From positions 1 to 17,116 of the forward strand of contig JAVBNJ010000024.1 in NCBI GenBank assembly GCA_031551625.1: a stretch of DNA of 17,116 bases, read 5' to 3'. Below the pieces are notes generated by a model. The model had not been told where the DNA came from. It worked only from the letters and a program-made list of their open reading frames with translations, and searched no databases. The position numbers and the translations under genes were made by a program. Below, piece after piece: positions 13,953 through 17,116 of this stretch (the first letter of the stretch is position 1; each line of letters begins with the position of its first letter). The DNA comes from JAVBNJ01 sp031551625. GTDB taxonomy: Bacteria; Bacteroidota; Bacteroidia; Bacteroidales; UBA932.

Positions 13953-16541
13953 TTCCACAATTAACAAAAATCCTTTACCTTTGGGTATTTCAATAGGTTG
14001 ATTCGGTTGAAATGTTTGCTCATCCTGGAAATTTTTAACAGCAGGAGCATGTATAACAACCTTATCTGCCATTATTCCCAATGCTTCCCAATCAATATTT
14101 AACAATACCGGCACATTGGTTTTTGCCCAACTGGCCACGGCTATAACAGATTGCTTGTTGCCTTTATATACTGTGGCTTTTACGGAGTCTGATGCTACAC
14201 TCACCGGATTACGTGCATCCCAGTAACCGATAAAATCTTTGTCGGCAATACGGTAGTCATCCCAGAATTTCCAAATAGGATCGGGCGGTACACGAGTAGC
14301 CAATGCACGGGTAGTAATACCATACACCATGCCCCGCCATTGATTGCCGCTGCGTTGCAACATCTGCCCTGTAATACCGTAAGGAATACCGCAGATTTCG
14401 ACCAGCCAATGGTCGGGCATTTCGTCATAATTACGACCTTCGCCAATCCACGCGAGGTCGAAGTAGGGCAGCATATCCATGTAGAGGTTGTAGCTGTTGG
14501 CCCACGAACCCTCGGGGCAGAAATGGTTCCAACTGTGCAGGTCAATACGCCCGGCCGGACGATAATGGTCAATTATTTTACGCGCCCGCCGGAGCGTTGT
14601 GCGGTCGAGGGCGCTATCATCAATATATACGCCATCAATTTTTAGCTCGCGGCACATGTAGTCCAGCCCGCCGATGTAAAAATTATTCATCCGGCTATCG
14701 GGAGTGGTAATTACTGAAATATCACGCATCCCTTCGTAAGGAGGCATGGTCAGTTCGGCCACCCAGGCCTGCAAATAGTTTTTGCGCAAGTTGTCCATAC
14801 ACCACTGGTCGGGTTTATCATGCAAATATGTTTTGCTGGTGTTGCCGGGCCCCGGATAGATCACTTCTCCGGTCATGCTCCAGAAGGCCCAAAATTCGGG
14901 ACAATTCACGGTTATTTCACGGGTAGTATAATATAATTTAAGCCGGATGTCATTTTCGTGCGACAGATTGGTAACACGTATCAACGAATCAACATTCGTG
15001 GCATTGAGCGGATAATTAATATACGGGTAAAAATTATTGGCATGATGTATATTGGCTATATTAGCACCCGATTTCTTAATATCTTCGACACATTGTGCCA
15101 CCGAATGCATACTGGTCGCACGCGGGTGTGAATAGCGATCGGCAAAATTTTTCTGTTTGTCATAACGTTTCATGGGTGTTACCAACAACTCCAAATCGAA
15201 ATGCAATGTGTCTTTTTTTTGCAACTGCCGCTCTCCACTGTAGGCCGTTGCTTTGACGATACTTTCATCAGTACTAAAGCGAAAACCACCTTTGCCATTA
15301 TTGCCCCACGACTCCGGCAGGTTAAGTTTTCCATAGTGGTAGTACACATTGAGGAGTGGCGCTTTGTAATTATTGTCTTTAAATTTCAAGCGGACTCCGC
15401 CGTTCATGTGGCCAAGCCAGATGGCATCCTGATCGAGGCTGTCGACTTGCCATTTCCAATCGAGGCTTTGTGGACGGTAACCTCCTTTGAGGCCCATACC
15501 CATCGCATATTCGGCTTGCTTGTCGGGCATTTCGAAGTCAAGCCGGATGTCTTTTATCTTTATTTTCTTCTTGCCGATTACTTTCAAGTCAAACCGTGAG
15601 AATCCATCGAATTCGCTCACCGCATCGCATACCAGTGTAACTTCAGGCGATTGTGAAGTACATTGCCATTCTATGCGTGAAGGTGTTTGCCGGGTATAAT
15701 TAATAGTACCTGCTTTCAATTTTACCTCCTGCTCATCGTTCAGAATAATCCGGAAAATAAACGGGGCTGCCAGTAGCTCTTGTCCTTTGGTATCAATTAT
15801 ATCGTTGGCGCCGGTAAAATACGATTTGATTTGAGCAGGCAATCCATTTTCACCTAATTCTATTTCGCGGCCGGTAATTTTTAACTGGTTACCGGTGCGG
15901 GCAATGGGCTGGTATTCCTTAGTTACGTTTTCATCTATGCCTGATGTATTATTTAACCACTGAAGACGAGCCAATGTAGCAGGATCGCCAATCCCTCCAT
16001 CAGATGATGATGCATTCTGCACGCGGAATTCTACCGGTACTACTTTGCTTATCTTACCGTTAATGATAACTTCGACATGTGAAGTGTATATATCTGGAAC
16101 GCCACTGAGTTGTACGCCTATCCAAAGAGGTTGCAAAGTGCCTTTCGGAACATTGATATTTTTGATGAATGCATTACCTTTATAATCTACACCTTCGGTA
16201 TTGAAACAGGTAAAACGCGAGGCATTGAAAGTATTGTTTTTCCCTTGTAGCGGATAGAATGCCACGCGAAGTGTTTTAATATCTTCGTTAAGGGCAATGA
16301 CGGCAATTTGAAAAACAAAAAATTCATTTTGATTTACTGCTGCACTGAATTTTTTATTACCGGAAAGCCACGACGATGGAATAGAATCGTTGAATTGTAA
16401 CGGATTTTCGCGGGTTTCTGAAAACAATACGAATTTTTCTTTAGAAGCTAATGCCGAAACGGGGACTAATTTTTCTTTTGGTTGAGCATAACCTGCTACT
16501 ACAGCTAATAATAAAAGAATCGTAAAAGATAAATTTTTCAT
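13941..16541 (-). CDS. Large secreted glycoside-hydrolase-like protein (GH123/DUF6067-like)
   Basis: An 866-residue exported protein with a signal peptide (MKNLSFTILLLLAVVAGYA, cleavage before QPKEK). Residues about 25-190 look like a beta-sandwich N-terminal domain. About 200-470 are a beta-rich region. About 480-790 look like a TIM barrel with NIANIHHANNFYPYINYP, a strand carrying clustered acids (KIDGVYIDDSALDR), RIDLHSWNHF and DLAWIGEGRNYDEMPDHW. The last 80 residues are a small beta domain. From memory this resembles the GH123-like/DUF6067 proteins of Bacteroidota polysaccharide degradation; the exact family and substrate are uncertain. No SusC/SusD pair lies nearby, so it is not in an obvious utilisation locus. 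The ATG at 16541 opens the signal peptide, whereas the longer frame at 16580 starts inside the promoter region. Confidence 0.72.
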   Translation of the reverse strand: MKNLSFTILLLLAVVAGYAQPKEKLVPVSALASKEKFVLFSETRENPLQFNDSIPSSWLSGNKKFSAAVNQNEFFVFQIAVIALNEDIKTLRVAFYPLQGKNNTFNASRFTCFNTEGVDYKGNAFIKNINVPKGTLQPLWIGVQLSGVPDIYTSHVEVIINGKISKVVPVEFRVQNASSSDGGIGDPATLARLQWLNNTSGIDENVTKEYQPIARTGNQLKITGREIELGENGLPAQIKSYFTGANDIIDTKGQELLAAPFIFRIILNDEQEVKLKAGTINYTRQTPSRIEWQCTSQSPEVTLVCDAVSEFDGFSRFDLKVIGKKKIKIKDIRLDFEMPDKQAEYAMGMGLKGGYRPQSLDWKWQVDSLDQDAIWLGHMNGGVRLKFKDNNYKAPLLNVYYHYGKLNLPESWGNNGKGGFRFSTDESIVKATAYSGERQLQKKDTLHFDLELLVTPMKRYDKQKNFADRYSHPRATSMHSVAQCVEDIKKSGANIANIHHANNFYPYINYPLNATNVDSLIRVTNLSHENDIRLKLYYTTREITVNCPEFWAFWSMTGEVIYPGPGNTSKTYLHDKPDQWCMDNLRKNYLQAWVAELTMPPYEGMRDISVITTPDSRMNNFYIGGLDYMCRELKIDGVYIDDSALDRTTLRRARKIIDHYRPAGRIDLHSWNHFCPEGSWANSYNLYMDMLPYFDLAWIGEGRNYDEMPDHWLVEICGIPYGITGQMLQRSGNQWRGMVYGITTRALATRVPPDPIWKFWDDYRIADKDFIGYWDARNPVSVASDSVKATVYKGNKQSVIAVASWAKTNVPVLLNIDWEALGIMADKVVIHAPAVKNFQDEQTFQPNQPIEIPKGKGFLLIVEERE

Positions 16542-16559
16542 GAGCAATTGGTTTTGTTG

Positions 16560-16567
16560 CAAAGATA
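16560..16567 (-). promoter_or_regulatory. -7 box of the hydrolase gene
   Basis: Read on the minus strand, TATCTTTG matches TAnnTTTG exactly and lies 18 bases upstream of the ATG at 16541. No good -33 element is found at the expected distance. It is back to back with the promoter of cassette 2. Confidence 0.4.
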
Positions 16568-16580
16568 CGAAAAAGCACAA

Positions 16581-16615
16581 TAAATTTGGTTTTTAAAAAT
16601 AAATTCCTACTTTTG
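16581..16615 (+). promoter_or_regulatory. Promoter of leader cassette 2
   Basis: TTTG (16585-16588) and TACTTTTG (16608-16615) with a 19-base spacer. The decamer 16581-16590 is identical to 3261-3270 in cassette 1, and downstream similarity continues (a shared ACGTTCTTT at 3308-3316 and 16625-16633). Transcription near 16622 would give a leader of about 340 bases. Confidence 0.75.
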
Positions 16616-16647
16616 TTGCGAGTAACGTTCTTTTATAGTTGATATTA

Positions 16648-16780
16648 TTCTACTCAAGAAATCTCGAAAATTTCGTGTAAAACCAGAATAAATGATGCTT
16701 TCGTATGAAAACGTGAGCTTTTCTTAATCGTTTTACAGGTATTCGAGAACCTCTTGAGTGAAGAAGTAAAGTTCACGTTT
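16648..16780 (+). ncRNA. Pseudoknotted leader RNA, copy 2
   Basis: The same fold as 3328-3466 but with different stem sequences. P1 pairs TTCT plus ACTCAAG (16648-16658) with CTTGAGT (16753-16759) and AGAA (16762-16765). After the AAA/ACCT internal loop, P1b pairs TCTCG (16662-16666) with CGAGA (16744-16748). After the AAAATTTC/AGGT loop, P2 pairs GTAAAAC (16677-16683) with GTTTTAC (16730-16736). The apical-loop strand 16709-16721 pairs over 13 bp, with one G-U, with 16768-16780 outside P1. Every stem contains paired changes relative to copy 1, while the internal-loop bases and GAATAAA...AAAACGTGA in the apical loop are kept. The competing local hairpin of copy 1 is weaker here (one mismatch, one G-U). 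Confidence 0.75.
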
Positions 16781-16851
16781 CTTTGTTTCATTACATGGAA
16801 GAAATGATGAATAAGGCAGCGAGAATGAATTCGTGGCAAGGGGTTGTTTAA

Positions 16852-16914
16852 GTAGTGGAGGAAGTTGGTTAAATATGTTTGTTTGTGTTGTTACAGGCCA
16901 ACTTCTAACACTAC
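16852..16914 (+). promoter_or_regulatory. Long stem in leader 2
   Basis: GTAGTG (16852-16857) pairs with CACTAC (16909-16914). After a 3x3 internal loop, GAAGTTGG (16861-16868) pairs with CCAACTTC (16898-16905), with a 29-base loop containing GTTTGTTTGT. It ends 46 bases before the start codon, as the corresponding stem in leader 1 ends 44 bases before. The 46 bases between it and the ATG (16915-16960) repeat the AT-rich segment 3661-3704. The GGGGTTGTT run (16840-16848), paired in leader 1, lies just outside the stem here, so homology of the two stems is less sure than for the pseudoknot. Confidence 0.5.
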
Positions 16915-16960
16915 AACAATATAAACTAAAAAATTAGTTAAAATTTAAACCAAAATAATT

Positions 16961-17116
16961 ATGCAAAAAATCTATTATTTAGTATTTGTAATGCTGTATA
17001 GCATTCCCGGCCATGCAGCCAATTGTGTAACGACCACACAAGTGAAAGCTAACTACAAAACACAGCAGGTTACATTCAAACTGACCTGGATAGGCTGCAA
17101 TGGTACCACTCATTTG
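16961..17116 (+). CDS. Secreted cysteine-rich paralog of the 3705 gene, 3' end outside window
   Basis: The first 52 codons of a gene that runs off the right edge. It has a signal peptide (MQKIYYLVFVMLYSIPGHAA, cleavage near Ala19/Ala20) followed by NCVTTTQVKANYKTQQVTFK. Aligned to the 3705 gene it shares the KIYYL start, the Cys-Val after the signal peptide, QV..NYKT.QVTF, a Trp, a second Cys and a following Gly-x-(Ser/Thr)-His. This is clear homology with many substitutions. The gene has the same promoter, leader RNA and pre-start segment as the 3705 gene, so regulation is probably shared. Its full length and C-terminal domain cannot be seen; function unknown. Confidence 0.78.
   Translation, partial: MQKIYYLVFVMLYSIPGHAANCVTTTQVKANYKTQQVTFKLTWIGCNGTTHL

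Noticed and set aside
15201..15599. 132-residue plus-strand frame inside the hydrolase gene
   Set aside because: It is an antisense shadow of a well-supported 866-residue protein and shows no start context or recognisable domain.
1..17116. tRNA or rRNA genes
   Set aside because: No cloverleaf with T-loop and acceptor ends and no rRNA-like sequence was found by eye on either strand.

Overview
The window looks like chromosome of a member of the Bacteroidota, probably of the Bacteroidales or a nearby order. The evidence is a fused lpxC-fabZ gene followed by lpxA, an acpP-fabF pair, a fused SpmA/SpmB-like protein, AT-rich start regions without Shine-Dalgarno sequences, and repeated matches to the Bacteroidota promoter pattern (TTG or TTTG near -33, TAnnTTTG near -7, about 18-20 bases between them). 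Both ends are cut: a ferritin gene lacks its 5' end at base 1, and a secreted-protein gene runs off the right edge.

Layout, left to right: ferritin (+); a DUF4130/TIGR03915-like protein (+); a fused SpmA/SpmB-like membrane protein (-); a YbaK/ProX-type aminoacyl-tRNA deacylase (+); a long non-coding leader and a secreted cysteine-rich protein (+, 3705-4778); purN (-); acpP and fabF (+); a secreted coiled-coil protein (+); an RlhA-like U32 protein (-) and a secreted TPR protein (-); a decayed IS1-like transposase tail; lpxC/fabZ and lpxA (+); a large secreted glycoside-hydrolase-like protein (-); and a second long leader with a second, truncated copy of the secreted cysteine-rich protein (+, from 16961). 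Most genes are housekeeping genes: fatty acid and lipid A synthesis, purine synthesis, tRNA proofreading, rRNA modification and iron storage.

The most interesting part is the pair of leader-plus-gene cassettes at 3261-4778 and 16581-17116 (end not seen). They lie on the same strand about 13 kb apart. Each starts with a promoter carrying the same -33 decamer and has an untranslated leader of roughly 340-400 bases. That leader holds a pseudoknot of about 135-140 bases. Its stems have almost entirely different sequences in the two copies but still pair, while its internal loops (AAA/ACCU and AAAAUUUC/AGGU) are identical. This is compensatory change visible by eye and argues for a selected RNA structure. 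Each leader then has another long stem and an identical-looking AT-rich segment before a start codon of a paralogous signal-peptide protein. I do not recognise the RNA as a named family. The idea that it is a dispersed family of RNA-led surface or secreted proteins is inference from two copies.
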